Shown here piece after piece: positions 1-6,563 of a DNA stretch of 12,462 nt; position 1 is the first letter of the stretch; each line of letters starts with the position of its first letter. The position numbers were made by a program, and so were the translations under genes. A model generated the notes under the pieces. The model saw only the letters and a program-made list of their open reading frames with translations. It was not told the origin of the DNA and did no database searches. This DNA is from DATDAH01 sp036525535 (GTDB lineage: Bacteria > Actinomycetota > Acidimicrobiia > Acidimicrobiales > DATDAH01). Where the stretch lies: the NCBI GenBank assembly GCA_036525535.1, contig DATDAH010000284.1, positions 1-12,462 of the forward strand, given 5' to 3'.

Positions 1-1
1 C

Positions 2-682
2 GTCGAGTCCGGTGCCTCCGCCGTCGTCTCCGGACGACCCGGGGCGGGCAAGACGACCCTGCTGTCCTGCTGCCTCGCCGAGCTGGACCCTCGGAGCCGG
101 GTCGTCATCGCCGAAGAGGTCTTCGAGGCCGACGTCCCCCTGGCCAACGTCGCAGGGATGCAGACGCGCGGCCCGCGGCCCGATCGACCCGAGATCGGCC
201 TTCGCCGGCTGGTTGCCGCGTTCTTGCGCATGGCTCCCGACGTCGCCGTCGTCGGAGAGGTCCGCGACCGCGAAGCCCTTCCCCTGCTGCTGACCCTGTC
301 GTCGGGAGTGACCGGGTACACGACGGTCCACGCCGGATCGGCGGCCCAGGCCCTGACCCGTCTCCGCTTCATCTGCCAGCTGGCCGACGAGGCCACCAAC
401 CTCGGGCCCGGGATCCTGACCACGCTCGTGGCCGAGGCCGTCGACGTGGTCATCCACTGCCATCGCGGGCCTGAGGGGCCGAGAGTGAGCGAGGTGGTCG
501 CCGTCGAAGAGGTCGCCACCGGGGACGGGGGCCGCTTCACGACGACCCCGGTGCTCATCCGGTCGCGTCTCGATCGTCCCCTGGAGTGGACGGGTCTCGT
601 GCCCGACCGGCTCGCCGGGCGTCTGGCGACCCGAGGTGTCGACCTCACTCAGATCTTGGCCGACCGGGGTGAACGGTCGTGA
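2..682 (+). CDS. tadA: CpaF/TadA-family secretion ATPase, C-terminal part (5' truncated by window)
   Basis: This is the ATPase that powers assembly of a Tad/Flp pilus at the cytoplasmic face of the membrane. The window begins inside the gene; 226 residues remain before the TGA. Seen: a Walker A loop GRPGAGKTT (partial residues 11-19), the acidic stretch AEEVFEADV, the arginine-rich MQTRGPRPDRPEIGL segment, a Walker B region PDVAVVGEVRDREA (about 79-92), and the histidine-box segment GYTTVHAGSAAQAL (about 105-118). These occur in the usual order for VirB11/CpaF-type ATPases. Known family role: hexameric ATPase partnering TadB and TadC. The stop overlaps the GTG of the next gene (GTGA), and tadB and tadC follow, which distinguishes it from a conjugation or DNA-uptake ATPase. 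The N-terminal domain lies outside the window. Confidence 0.93.
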   Translation, partial: VESGASAVVSGRPGAGKTTLLSCCLAELDPRSRVVIAEEVFEADVPLANVAGMQTRGPRPDRPEIGLRRLVAAFLRMAPDVAVVGEVRDREALPLLLTLSSGVTGYTTVHAGSAAQALTRLRFICQLADEATNLGPGILTTLVAEAVDVVIHCHRGPEGPRVSEVVAVEEVATGDGGRFTTTPVLIRSRLDRPLEWTGLVPDRLAGRLATRGVDLTQILADRGERS

Positions 683-1491
683 CCAGCCTCGCCTGCGGTG
701 CCCTCGCGGCCCTCGGCGTTCACCTTCTGTGGTTCCGTCCCGCTCCCCGGCAGACCGACGGCCGGGCGCGGCTCCGGGAACGGGGCCGCCGCCTGGCGCT
801 CCCCCTCGGGGCCACCCTGCTCGGCACCGTCCTCGGCGCCGTCGCCATCGGTGGGCCCGCCGCGCTCGTCGCCGGAGGCGTGGCCGCGGGCTGCGCCGTC
901 GTGGGCCGACGGTCGATCGACGCCGCCCGCCGGGACCAGGCCCGCCGCCTGTGGCCCAACCTCCTGGAGGAGCTCCGGGTCCTGACCACGAGCGGTGGAC
1001 GCTCGCTGCCTCGGGCGCTCCTCGAGGCCGGACGCCGGGTGCCCGAACCCGCGGGCGAGGCCTTTCGGGCGACTCAGCAGGCCTGGCGGGTGTCAGCAGA
1101 CTTCGAACGAAGCCTTGCCGTGCTGGCCGACCACCTCGCGGAGGCGTCGACGGACGCCGTGTGCGAGACCCTGCTCGTCGCCCACGAGTTGGGTGGGGCC
1201 GACATCGGGCGCCGCCTGGCCCGACTCGCAGAGGACCGACGACGCGACCTGGCCACCCGCGACCTGGCCGTGGCCAAGCTGGCGGGCGCCCGTTTCGCCC
1301 GTCGGTTCGTCGTGGTGGTCCCCCTCGGCATGGCGGTGGCCGGCCAGGCCGTGGGCACCGGCCGGGCCGCCTTCGCGACACCTCGAGGACAGGTCGTCGC
1401 CATCGCCGCGGTCGCCATGGTCGCCGCCTGCTGGCTCTGGGCCGGCCGCCTCCTCCGGCTCCCCGACGAGCCCCGGGTGTTCGGCCGATGA
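679..1491 (+). CDS. tadB: TadB-like inner-membrane platform protein (T2SS GspF domain)
   Basis: The protein has 270 residues and starts at GTG, overlapping the preceding ATPase stop by 4 bp; no other start fits this coupling. Seen: an N-terminal hydrophobic segment (about 4-18), two more around 41-76, then a soluble helical stretch (about 90-200) with the GspF-like pattern LWPNLLEELRVLTTSGGRSLPRAL and a later repeat VCETLLVAHELGGADIGRRL. Two further membrane segments lie near 207-225 and 238-256. This is the layout of TadB, one of two GspF-like platform proteins that convert ATPase motion into pilin extraction. The matching TadC follows immediately through an ATGA overlap. The family call is firm; the B versus C label rests on gene order. 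Confidence 0.88.
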   Translation: MTSLACGALAALGVHLLWFRPAPRQTDGRARLRERGRRLALPLGATLLGTVLGAVAIGGPAALVAGGVAAGCAVVGRRSIDAARRDQARRLWPNLLEELRVLTTSGGRSLPRALLEAGRRVPEPAGEAFRATQQAWRVSADFERSLAVLADHLAEASTDAVCETLLVAHELGGADIGRRLARLAEDRRRDLATRDLAVAKLAGARFARRFVVVVPLGMAVAGQAVGTGRAAFATPRGQVVAIAAVAMVAACWLWAGRLLRLPDEPRVFGR

Positions 1492-2375
1492 GTGCGATGG
1501 CCGTCGGGCTCCTGCTGTGGGCCGGTACCGGTCTGCTGCTGTCCGCGCTGGGGATCGTGCGTCGGCCGACGCTCGCCACCCGGATCCGACCGTATGTGGC
1601 CCTGGCGACACAGGGCGGGCCAGGTACAGGACCGGGCCGACCGGCTCCGCTCGGGCTTGTCGTCGGTGAGCGCCTCGGGCGCCTGCTGCGCTCGACCGAA
1701 CCGCTGGAGCGACGGCTGCGCCGGGTCCATCATCGCCTCGACCTCGCCACCTTCCGCTTCCGCCAGCTCAGCCATGCCGTCCTGGCCCTCGGCTTCGCCG
1801 GCGTCGCCCTGGCCACCATGCCGATCGGCCTGGATCCCCGCGTCGCCGGCATCCTGGTCCTGGGGACACCGTTGGCCGTGTTCGCGGCCCACGAGCAGGC
1901 CCTGGCCCTGACAGACCGGGCCCAGACCCGCCAGGTGGTGCGGGAGCTCCCGGTCCTGGCCGAGCAGCTGGCCATGCTCCTGGCTTCCGGCCGGTCGGTG
2001 TCTGCCGCCATCGACCGCATCGGCGAACGCGGCCGCGGCCCCGGGGCCGCTGATCTCCGTCGGGTCACCCGCCGGATCCAGCAGGGCATCGACGAGCGAG
2101 ATGCTCTCCGGGAATGGGCCGACCTGCGGCCAACCGTCGGCGTCAGCCATCTGGTGTCCGTGCTCACCCTCGCCCGGGAGGCAACCGACCTCGACCGGCT
2201 CGTCGACCAGGAGGCGGCGACCATCCGAGCCGATGCCCACCGCGAGCTGCTGGCCGAGCTGGAGCGGCGAGCTCAGCAGGTCTGGGTGCCGGTGACCGTC
2301 GCCACCCTGTTGCCCGGCTCGCTCCTCCTCCTCGTCCCGTTCCTCGACGCGCTCCGGCTCTTCGCCGGCGCCTGA
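1488..2375 (+). CDS. tadC: TadC-like inner-membrane platform protein (T2SS GspF domain)
   Basis: The protein has 295 residues and starts at the ATG that overlaps the tadB stop (ATGA). The open frame extends further upstream, but that part shadows tadB in another frame and is low-complexity Pro/Arg/Gly. Seen: an N-terminal TM (about 4-23), paired TMs (about 96-111 and 117-135), a cytoplasmic GspF-like domain with RELPVLAEQLAMLLASGRSVSAAI (about 152-175) and GVSHLVSVLTLAREA (about 218-232), and a C-terminal TM (about 268-290). Known role: second platform subunit of Tad pili, partnering TadB. It ends 21 nt before the pilin-like gene, the only noticeable gap in this operon. Confidence 0.88.
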   Translation: MSAMAVGLLLWAGTGLLLSALGIVRRPTLATRIRPYVALATQGGPGTGPGRPAPLGLVVGERLGRLLRSTEPLERRLRRVHHRLDLATFRFRQLSHAVLALGFAGVALATMPIGLDPRVAGILVLGTPLAVFAAHEQALALTDRAQTRQVVRELPVLAEQLAMLLASGRSVSAAIDRIGERGRGPGAADLRRVTRRIQQGIDERDALREWADLRPTVGVSHLVSVLTLAREATDLDRLVDQEAATIRADAHRELLAELERRAQQVWVPVTVATLLPGSLLLLVPFLDALRLFAGA

Positions 2376-2383
2376 CCCAGCCC

Positions 2384-2390
2384 AGGAGGA
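2384..2390 (+). promoter_or_regulatory. Strong Shine-Dalgarno sequence of the pilin-like gene
   Basis: AGGAGGA lies 6 nt before the ATG at 2397. It is the only near-perfect ribosome-binding site seen in the pilus operon, where the other genes start inside the previous stop. This would let the small pilin-like protein be made in excess over its neighbours, as expected for a major structural subunit (inference). Confidence 0.8.
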
Positions 2391-2396
2391 TGCACC

Positions 2397-2585
2397 ATGC
2401 CCCGAACCGACCGATCGACGACTCGAGGCCGCGCCACGGGCGACCGAGGCGAAGGGGTGATCTCGGCCGCCATCGCCGTGCTCATCGTGGCCTTCCTCGG
2501 GGCCCTCATGTGGGTGGGCTTCCAGCAGATCTGGGCCAACGCCGAAGTCCAGACCAACGAGCAGATCACCCAGATCGGGGGCTGA
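2397..2585 (+). CDS. Small single-TM pilin-like protein (candidate Flp/type IVb pilin)
   Basis: The protein has 62 residues. Seen: a basic N-terminus (1-17, arginine-rich), a GEG junction at 18-20, one strongly hydrophobic helix (about 21-42) and a short polar tail ending ITQIGG. This size and layout match type IVb (Flp) prepilins, whose basic leader is cut after a glycine by a TadV/CpaA-type peptidase. The most likely cut is after Gly18 or Gly20. However, the glutamate normally at mature position 5 of Flp pilins is missing; the segment reads GVISAAIAVL. The strong RBS and the position between tadC and the tadE-like genes support a pilin role. It could instead be a minor pseudopilin, with the true Flp gene elsewhere. 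The function is inferred from context and topology, not from a clear family motif. Confidence 0.7.
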   Translation: MPRTDRSTTRGRATGDRGEGVISAAIAVLIVAFLGALMWVGFQQIWANAEVQTNEQITQIGG

Positions 2586-2935
2586 GCTCCGAGCGGGCCA
2601 GCGGCACCCTCAGCGCGGCCATCGGCCTCACCGTGGCGCTCACCATGCTCCTCGGCACCGTGCAGGTGGTCGGCCGCCTGCACCGGACCACCGTGGTGGC
2701 CGCGGTAGCTGATGACGCCGTTCACCGGGTCGCCGAGGCCGGCCCCGACGTCGAGAGGCCCCAGGCTCAGGTGGAGGAACGCATCCACCGCCTGCTGGGC
2801 CCGGCGGCCCGGATTCGATGGTCCTCGACGGCCGACGGCCCGACCGTCGAGATCGTGGTGCCGTCGCCACCGCTCCCGGGGCTCGCCGGCGACATCCGAC
2901 GCGGGGCAACGGCGCGCTGGGAACGGGTCAGATGA
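2582..2935 (+). CDS. TadE-like minor pilin, probable CTG start
   Basis: The protein has about 117 residues if translation begins at the CTG at 2582, whose CTGA overlaps the preceding stop. In-frame GTG codons exist at 2510 (75 bp inside the previous gene) and 2633 (which would remove half the membrane helix). CTG gives the natural TadE architecture: a short polar leader (SSERASG), a hydrophobic helix (about 9-28, TLSAAIGLTVALTMLLGTVQ), then a soluble domain rich in Val/Ala with a TADGPTVEIVVPSPPLPG strand-like region near the C-terminus. TadE-family proteins are minor pseudopilins processed by the prepilin peptidase. The usual TadE glutamate after the cleavage site is not present. The stop overlaps the next ATG (ATGA). 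The start is the least certain part. Confidence 0.68.
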   Translation: MSSERASGTLSAAIGLTVALTMLLGTVQVVGRLHRTTVVAAVADDAVHRVAEAGPDVERPQAQVEERIHRLLGPAARIRWSSTADGPTVEIVVPSPPLPGLAGDIRRGATARWERVR

Positions 2936-3384
2936 CCGGCCGCCTCCGGGGCGACGTCGGCCAGGTGGCCGGGATCGAATCGATCCCGTTCGGCCTGCTC
3001 GTGCTCATCGTCGGGATCCTGCTCGTGGCCCACACCTGGGCCGTGGTCGACGCCAAGTTCGTGGCGACCGCGGCGGCGCGGGAGGCAACCCGTGCCTACG
3101 TCGAGTCGACCGAGCCGGACGCCGCCGAGGCTGCCCGCCGGGCCGCTGCTGACGCGGTCGACCGCTCCGGGCGCGCGCCCGCCTCCCTGGACCTCCGCCA
3201 GGCGACCGCCGGCTTCGGGCGGTGCGTCCGCAGCCGGTTCGAGGCGCGCCTGAGCGTCCCGATGATCGGACTGCCATGGCGTTCAGATCGCCCTGCTGTC
3301 GTGGTCCGGGCCGGGCAGCAGGAGGTCGTCGACCCCTACCGGGACGGCCTGGCGGGCCCAGCGAACTGTCGAGTGGGACCGTGA
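2932..3384 (+). CDS. TadE/TadG-like single-pass pilus assembly protein
   Basis: The protein has 150 residues; ATG overlaps the preceding stop (ATGA). Seen: a short basic N-terminus, the segment GQVAGIESIPFGLLVLIVGI giving one TM helix (about 17-37), then VDAKFVATAAAREATRAYVES, a pattern typical of TadE-like proteins just after the membrane helix. An Ala-rich amphipathic stretch (about 55-80) follows, then a C-terminal domain with two cysteines (in FGRCVRS near 100 and NCRVGP near the end) that could pair outside the membrane. The ESIPF motif holds a glutamate near the helix start, as in TadE pseudopilins. It lies between another TadE-like gene and a TadG-like gene. The family call is good; the exact role is not defined by sequence. 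Confidence 0.75.
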   Translation: MTGRLRGDVGQVAGIESIPFGLLVLIVGILLVAHTWAVVDAKFVATAAAREATRAYVESTEPDAAEAARRAAADAVDRSGRAPASLDLRQATAGFGRCVRSRFEARLSVPMIGLPWRSDRPAVVVRAGQQEVVDPYRDGLAGPANCRVGP

Positions 3385-3809
3385 ACCGGGACCGGGACCG
3401 GGGCACCACCCTGCTCTTCTTCCCCGCGGCCTTGCTGGTCATGGTGGTGCTCGCCTCGATCACCGTGGATTTCGCCCGCTTGCACCTCGGACAGCGCCAA
3501 GCCGACGACCTGGCCGCGGCTACCGCCAACGACGCGGTCACCGTCGGCCTGGACGAAACTGCCATGCGGTCAGGATCCGGCTACCGCCTGGACGTCTCCC
3601 GCGTCGACGCCGTGGTGGCCGCCCATCTCGCGGGGGCGGACCGATCGACCCTCCGCGGTGTCACCGCCAGGGGCTCGGTCCAAGGGGCGCGGTCGGTCAC
3701 CGTCACCGTTGCCGCCCACGTGCCCCTCGCGTTCGCCCATGCGGTTCCCGGCACACCGGCAGTGGTCGGCATCCGGGCCCGCGCGACGGCCACGGCTCAG
3801 CTTCGATGA
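3381..3809 (+). CDS. TadG-like pilus assembly protein (Tad N-terminal domain)
   Basis: The protein has 142 residues; the GTG start overlaps the preceding stop (GTGA). Seen: a charged N-terminus (NRDRDRG), one hydrophobic helix (about 9-27, TTLLFFPAALLVMVVLASI), then VDFARLHLGQRQADDLAAATANDA, the classic TadG/Flp-assembly pattern in which a membrane helix is followed by an alanine-rich, coiled-coil-prone helix. The rest is a small extracytoplasmic domain with a predicted beta-rich end. It is short compared with long TadG proteins carrying von Willebrand A domains. TadG is thought to anchor or organise the pilus at the envelope. It ends in an ATGA overlap with the pseudokinase gene, so the two are probably made together. 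Confidence 0.8.
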   Translation: MNRDRDRGTTLLFFPAALLVMVVLASITVDFARLHLGQRQADDLAAATANDAVTVGLDETAMRSGSGYRLDVSRVDAVVAAHLAGADRSTLRGVTARGSVQGARSVTVTVAAHVPLAFAHAVPGTPAVVGIRARATATAQLR

Positions 3810-5050
3810 CCAACCACGTGAGCATCGAGCACCATCTCAACGGGCGAACCGTGGCCTGCAAACGAGCCACGGCCACCGGTGGTGGTGAGCGCATCCGGGA
3901 CGAAGCGTCCCGCCTCGAGGGCCTCGACCATCCGGGCGTGCTCACCTTCGTCGAGCTCCGCGAAACCGACCAAGGGCCGGTCCTGGTGACCGAGTACGTG
4001 GGGCCTCGCACCTTGGCCTCCATCGGGCCGGTGGCGACCGAACGGGCCGCCCTCCTCGTCGCCGACCTCGCCGCCACCGTCGCCGACCTTCATGCCCGCG
4101 GCGTGGTGCACGGCGCGGTCCGGCCCGAGCACGTGCTCGTCGCCGGCGACCGAACTGTGCTGTGTGGCTTCGCCCCGACGACAGTCGATCATTCGCCGGC
4201 CGATGACGTCGACGGGATCGGCACGACGATGCGGGGCCTGCTCGCGCCCGAGCTCGAGGAGGAACCCATCCCGGACCGGCGGCCGTGGCGCCGGACGCCC
4301 TGGCACGGCTATCGCCACCGAGCCCTGCTCACCCTCGCCGATCAGGCCACCGACGACGATCCCGGTCGTCGACCGGGAGCGCGAGCCTTGGCCGAGTCCG
4401 TCGGGTCGTTGGGTGGTGCCCCCTGCGCGCGCCTGGGTCCTGGGCCGGTCCGGGACCGAACCGGCCCCACGTGGACCGCGGCTCTCAGCGACCTGATCGC
4501 CGTCCACCGCCCTCGCCGCCGGCGGCGGACACCGACCGCCCGCTCCACCCCACTCCACCGGCGGTCTCGGGTTCGGGTCGCCCTACTCGGCGTGGTCGGC
4601 ATCGGCCTGTGTGGATTCGGCCTCATCGGGGTGGTCGGCGACCGGGCACCGAGCCGTCCGGCCCCGATCGACCTCGCCGGCGACGCCGCGTCCTGCCCCG
4701 AACCGGCGGACGGTACAGCCGACGTGGATGGCGACGGCTGCCCTGAGCCCGTCAGGCTGGGCCACGGCTGGATCGAAGTCGACGGCCGTCGGTTTCGGGT
4801 CGGGCGACCAGGAAACGCCCTTGCCGTCGGGGACTGGGATGGCGACGGGGTCGCGACGGTGGCCCTGCTCCAGCGAAGGACCGGTGATGTCTGGCGCTTC
4901 GCCACCTGGGATCCCGACGGGGAGGTGACGGCCGAGCCCGTCGGCCACTTCCCCGGCGCGGTCGATCTCGATCGCCGGATCGCCGTTGGGGGCGACATGC
5001 TCGTCGTCCAGCTCCGGAGCGGCGGAAGCACAGTGGTGCCAGCCGGATGA
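3806..5050 (+). CDS. Membrane-anchored pseudokinase with extracytoplasmic DxDxDG (FG-GAP-like) domain
   Basis: The protein has 414 residues; ATG overlaps the previous stop. Residues about 5-205 follow a Ser/Thr kinase fold: VACKR with Lys19 at the ATP-lysine position, Glu33 in the C-helix before DHPGVL, the hinge-like VTEYV (61-65), DVDGIGTTM (about 134-142) like the F-helix Asp segment, and DDDPGRRPGARALAE (183-197). The catalytic HRD is HGA (102-104), the DFG is GFA (121-123) and the metal Asn is His109, so it should lack normal phosphotransfer. A basic linker (about 236-256) precedes one TM (about 257-277). The outer part has two acidic loops, DVDGDGCPEP (306-315) and GDWDGDG (342-348), resembling Ca-binding FG-GAP/VCBS or EF-like loops, plus Cys297 and Cys312 that may pair. 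Likely a cytoplasm-to-envelope scaffold for the pilus machine (inference). Confidence 0.78.
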   Translation: MTNHVSIEHHLNGRTVACKRATATGGGERIRDEASRLEGLDHPGVLTFVELRETDQGPVLVTEYVGPRTLASIGPVATERAALLVADLAATVADLHARGVVHGAVRPEHVLVAGDRTVLCGFAPTTVDHSPADDVDGIGTTMRGLLAPELEEEPIPDRRPWRRTPWHGYRHRALLTLADQATDDDPGRRPGARALAESVGSLGGAPCARLGPGPVRDRTGPTWTAALSDLIAVHRPRRRRRTPTARSTPLHRRSRVRVALLGVVGIGLCGFGLIGVVGDRAPSRPAPIDLAGDAASCPEPADGTADVDGDGCPEPVRLGHGWIEVDGRRFRVGRPGNALAVGDWDGDGVATVALLQRRTGDVWRFATWDPDGEVTAEPVGHFPGAVDLDRRIAVGGDMLVVQLRSGGSTVVPAG

Positions 5051-5757
5051 CGCCCGGTCAGACCCTTCGCCCGATGTTCGGCGTGGGCATCGGCGGCACG
5101 GTGGTGCTCGCGGCGGTGCCCCGGACCCTGCCGTCGATCGAACCGGCTGGCGATCCCGCTCGTCCGGTGGTCGAAGTGACCACGTTCGGTCTCCGCCTCG
5201 TCGCCTGCGGACTGGCGGGCTACGTCACCGTCGTGCTCGTGGCGCTGCTGCTGGCTGCGCTTCGCCTCCTGCCTTCAACGCTGGGGCGAACGGTCGATCG
5301 CTGGACGACGGGCGGGCTCGCCGGCACCATCCGCCGCCTGGTCGGGGCGTCAGTTCTCGTGCTTGGCGTGTTGCCCCTGCACCCCGTGGCCGCCCAGGCC
5401 GATCCGACGCCGCCTGTCCTGGCTCCCACCGACCTCCCGGAGAGGCCGACCACCGAGCCGGCGCCGCGCTTGGAGCCGCTCCCCGCGGTCACGCCGACCG
5501 TCCCGCGGCCGCCCGAGCCACAGCCAGCGCAGGAACCCGCCCCCGGGGCTGCGCAGGCGTACACCGTGGCGGTCGGCGACTCCTTCTGGTCGATCGCCGA
5601 GGATCAGGTCACGATCCGCCTCGGTCGGACGCCGACCGACGCCGACGTACTCGAGCCGTGGCTGGCTCTCATCGACGCCAACCGCGACCGCCTGGTCGAC
5701 CCCGGTGATCCCGACCTCCTCCACCCCGGACAGGTCCTCCGCCTCCCCGAACCCTGA
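5047..5757 (+). CDS. Polytopic membrane protein with C-terminal LysM-like domain
   Basis: The protein has 236 residues; ATG overlaps the pseudokinase stop. Seen: three hydrophobic segments (about 11-24, 48-74 and 97-115), a Pro/Ala/Glu-rich linker (about 119-169), and a C-terminal LysM-like domain (about 172-234) with YTVAVGDSFWSIAEDQV at its start and LIDANRDRLVDPGDPDLLHPGQVLRLP at its end. LysM domains bind peptidoglycan glycans. The insert between the two LysM halves (RLGRTPTDADVLEPW) is longer than in minimal LysM repeats and resembles the form seen in actinobacterial BTAD/LysM proteins. As last gene of the Tad operon it could fix the pilus apparatus to the cell wall (inference). A hairpin begins right after its stop. 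Confidence 0.82.
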   Translation: MTPGQTLRPMFGVGIGGTVVLAAVPRTLPSIEPAGDPARPVVEVTTFGLRLVACGLAGYVTVVLVALLLAALRLLPSTLGRTVDRWTTGGLAGTIRRLVGASVLVLGVLPLHPVAAQADPTPPVLAPTDLPERPTTEPAPRLEPLPAVTPTVPRPPEPQPAQEPAPGAAQAYTVAVGDSFWSIAEDQVTIRLGRTPTDADVLEPWLALIDANRDRLVDPGDPDLLHPGQVLRLPEP

Positions 5758-5810
5758 TCGTTCTGGAACCTGAATCTCGCGGCTGGTCACAAACGACAGG
5801 TCCAGAACGA
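5758..5810. terminator. Imperfect long hairpin between convergent operons
   Basis: The arms at 5758-5772 (TCGTTCTGGAACCTG) and 5797-5810 (CAGGTCCAGAACGA) pair along 14 bp with a single bulged base, around a 24-nt loop. It starts immediately after the LysM gene stop and ends 12 nt before the stop of the opposite-strand operon. This fits a bidirectional terminator or 3'-end stabiliser. No T-tract follows on either strand, so it is not a textbook intrinsic terminator. Confidence 0.55.
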
Positions 5811-5822
5811 GAAGAGACGGGG

Positions 5823-6134
5823 TCAGCGCGCCGACGGATGAGAAGTCGACGGGTGAGATCGCGTCGCCAGCCGGCTTCGCAGGGTGGCAGCTCGCAGGGT
5901 CACCTCGTCGGCCGAGCTGGGCACCCGCACCCAGTCTTCATCGAGGTCCCACAGCTCGGGTGGAGCGTGACCGGGCTCGATGAACAGCAGGCGGGCTACG
6001 CCGGCCTGCGCCAGCTCGGTGCGGCGGTGGGCCTCGCTGGGCCACGGCACGCAGGCGATGGCACCGTCGGGGTCGAGTTCGGGTTCGACCCCCGGCACGG
6101 CATCGAGCCATGCCAGGGCAGTGATCTGGGACAT
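5823..6134 (-). CDS. Small stand-alone protein homologous to the N-terminal domain of the adjacent regulator
   Basis: The protein has 103 residues with RBS AGGAGAGG just before ATG. Residues 25-72 align without gaps to residues 22-69 of the winged-helix regulator two genes upstream: I count 22 identities in 48 positions, including shared WP, RLL, E-G-APP and EDW-RVP elements. It has no DNA-binding domain; its C-terminus is a short Ser/Thr/Arg tail. The shared unit looks like a compressed receiver-like alpha/beta domain (about 65 residues against about 120). It could heterodimerise with the regulator and modulate it, or be a remnant of a duplicated regulator. The gene lies 48 nt after the small membrane protein gene in an apparent three-gene operon. 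The function is unknown; the homology is seen directly. Confidence 0.75.
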   Translation of the reverse strand: MSQITALAWLDAVPGVEPELDPDGAIACVPWPSEAHRRTELAQAGVARLLFIEPGHAPPELWDLDEDWVRVPSSADEVTLRAATLRSRLATRSHPSTSHPSAR

Positions 6135-6182
6135 GCATCCTCTCCTGGTCCGGCGCGTCGGCGGGGTGCCGACGCGGGTGGG

Positions 6183-6563
6183 TCAACCGGCCAGGAGGAG
6201 GGGCGGACCTCGCCGGGGAGGCTGGGACCAGGTGGGAGGACGATCCGTGCGGGCCCGGTCGCGGCGGCGACGGGTCGGGTCGGGACCGGCGGCCAGGAGG
6301 ATCCCGGCCAGGGCGAGGACGACGAGCAGGCCGCGTCCGGTCGTGAGGCGGGCGGCGCCGGTGCTGCCGAGGTGGCGGTCGGGCTGGACGACCGGGAGAT
6401 CGTTGCGGTGGTCGACCGGCCCGGCGGCCGACGCGATGTCACCGACGACGTCTTCGGCCACCTGCGGCGTGGCGAAGGGGCCGAGGGCCAGGAGGGCGAC
6501 GATGAAGCCCGCGGCCAGGACGGCCCGACGGGCACCCCGCCCGACCCGGCCCGAGGCGGTCAT
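6183..6563 (-). CDS. Small two-TM membrane protein, coupled to the regulator gene
   Basis: The protein has 126 residues. ATG overlaps the stop of the winged-helix regulator gene (ATGA), indicating translational coupling. Seen: a basic N-terminus (RVGRGARR), TM1 (about 14-31), an outer loop of about 45 residues with several acidic residues and two histidines (VAEDVVGDI... DHRNDL ... DRHLG), TM2 (about 78-93), and a strongly basic tail (about 98-107) followed by a Pro-rich end. By the positive-inside rule both ends are cytoplasmic. I do not recognise a family. Its position between the regulator and the regulator-like small protein suggests a membrane sensor or anchor for them (inference). The last 30 residues are low-complexity Pro/Arg. 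Confidence 0.65.
   Translation of the reverse strand: MTASGRVGRGARRAVLAAGFIVALLALGPFATPQVAEDVVGDIASAAGPVDHRNDLPVVQPDRHLGSTGAARLTTGRGLLVVLALAGILLAAGPDPTRRRRDRARTDRPPTWSQPPRRGPPLLLAG

Noticed and set aside
636..1487. 284-codon upstream extension of the tadC frame
   Set aside because: It overlaps tadB entirely in another frame, is Pro/Arg/Gly-rich, and TadC homologues start near the ATG at 1488.
1074..2240. 388-codon - strand open frame across tadB/tadC
   Set aside because: Antisense to two genes with convincing GspF-like domains; composition is typical of a GC-rich shadow frame.
3806..4400. Active Ser/Thr kinase (PknB-like) interpretation
   Set aside because: The catalytic Asp of HRD, the metal-binding Asn and the DFG Asp are all replaced, so it is called a pseudokinase.
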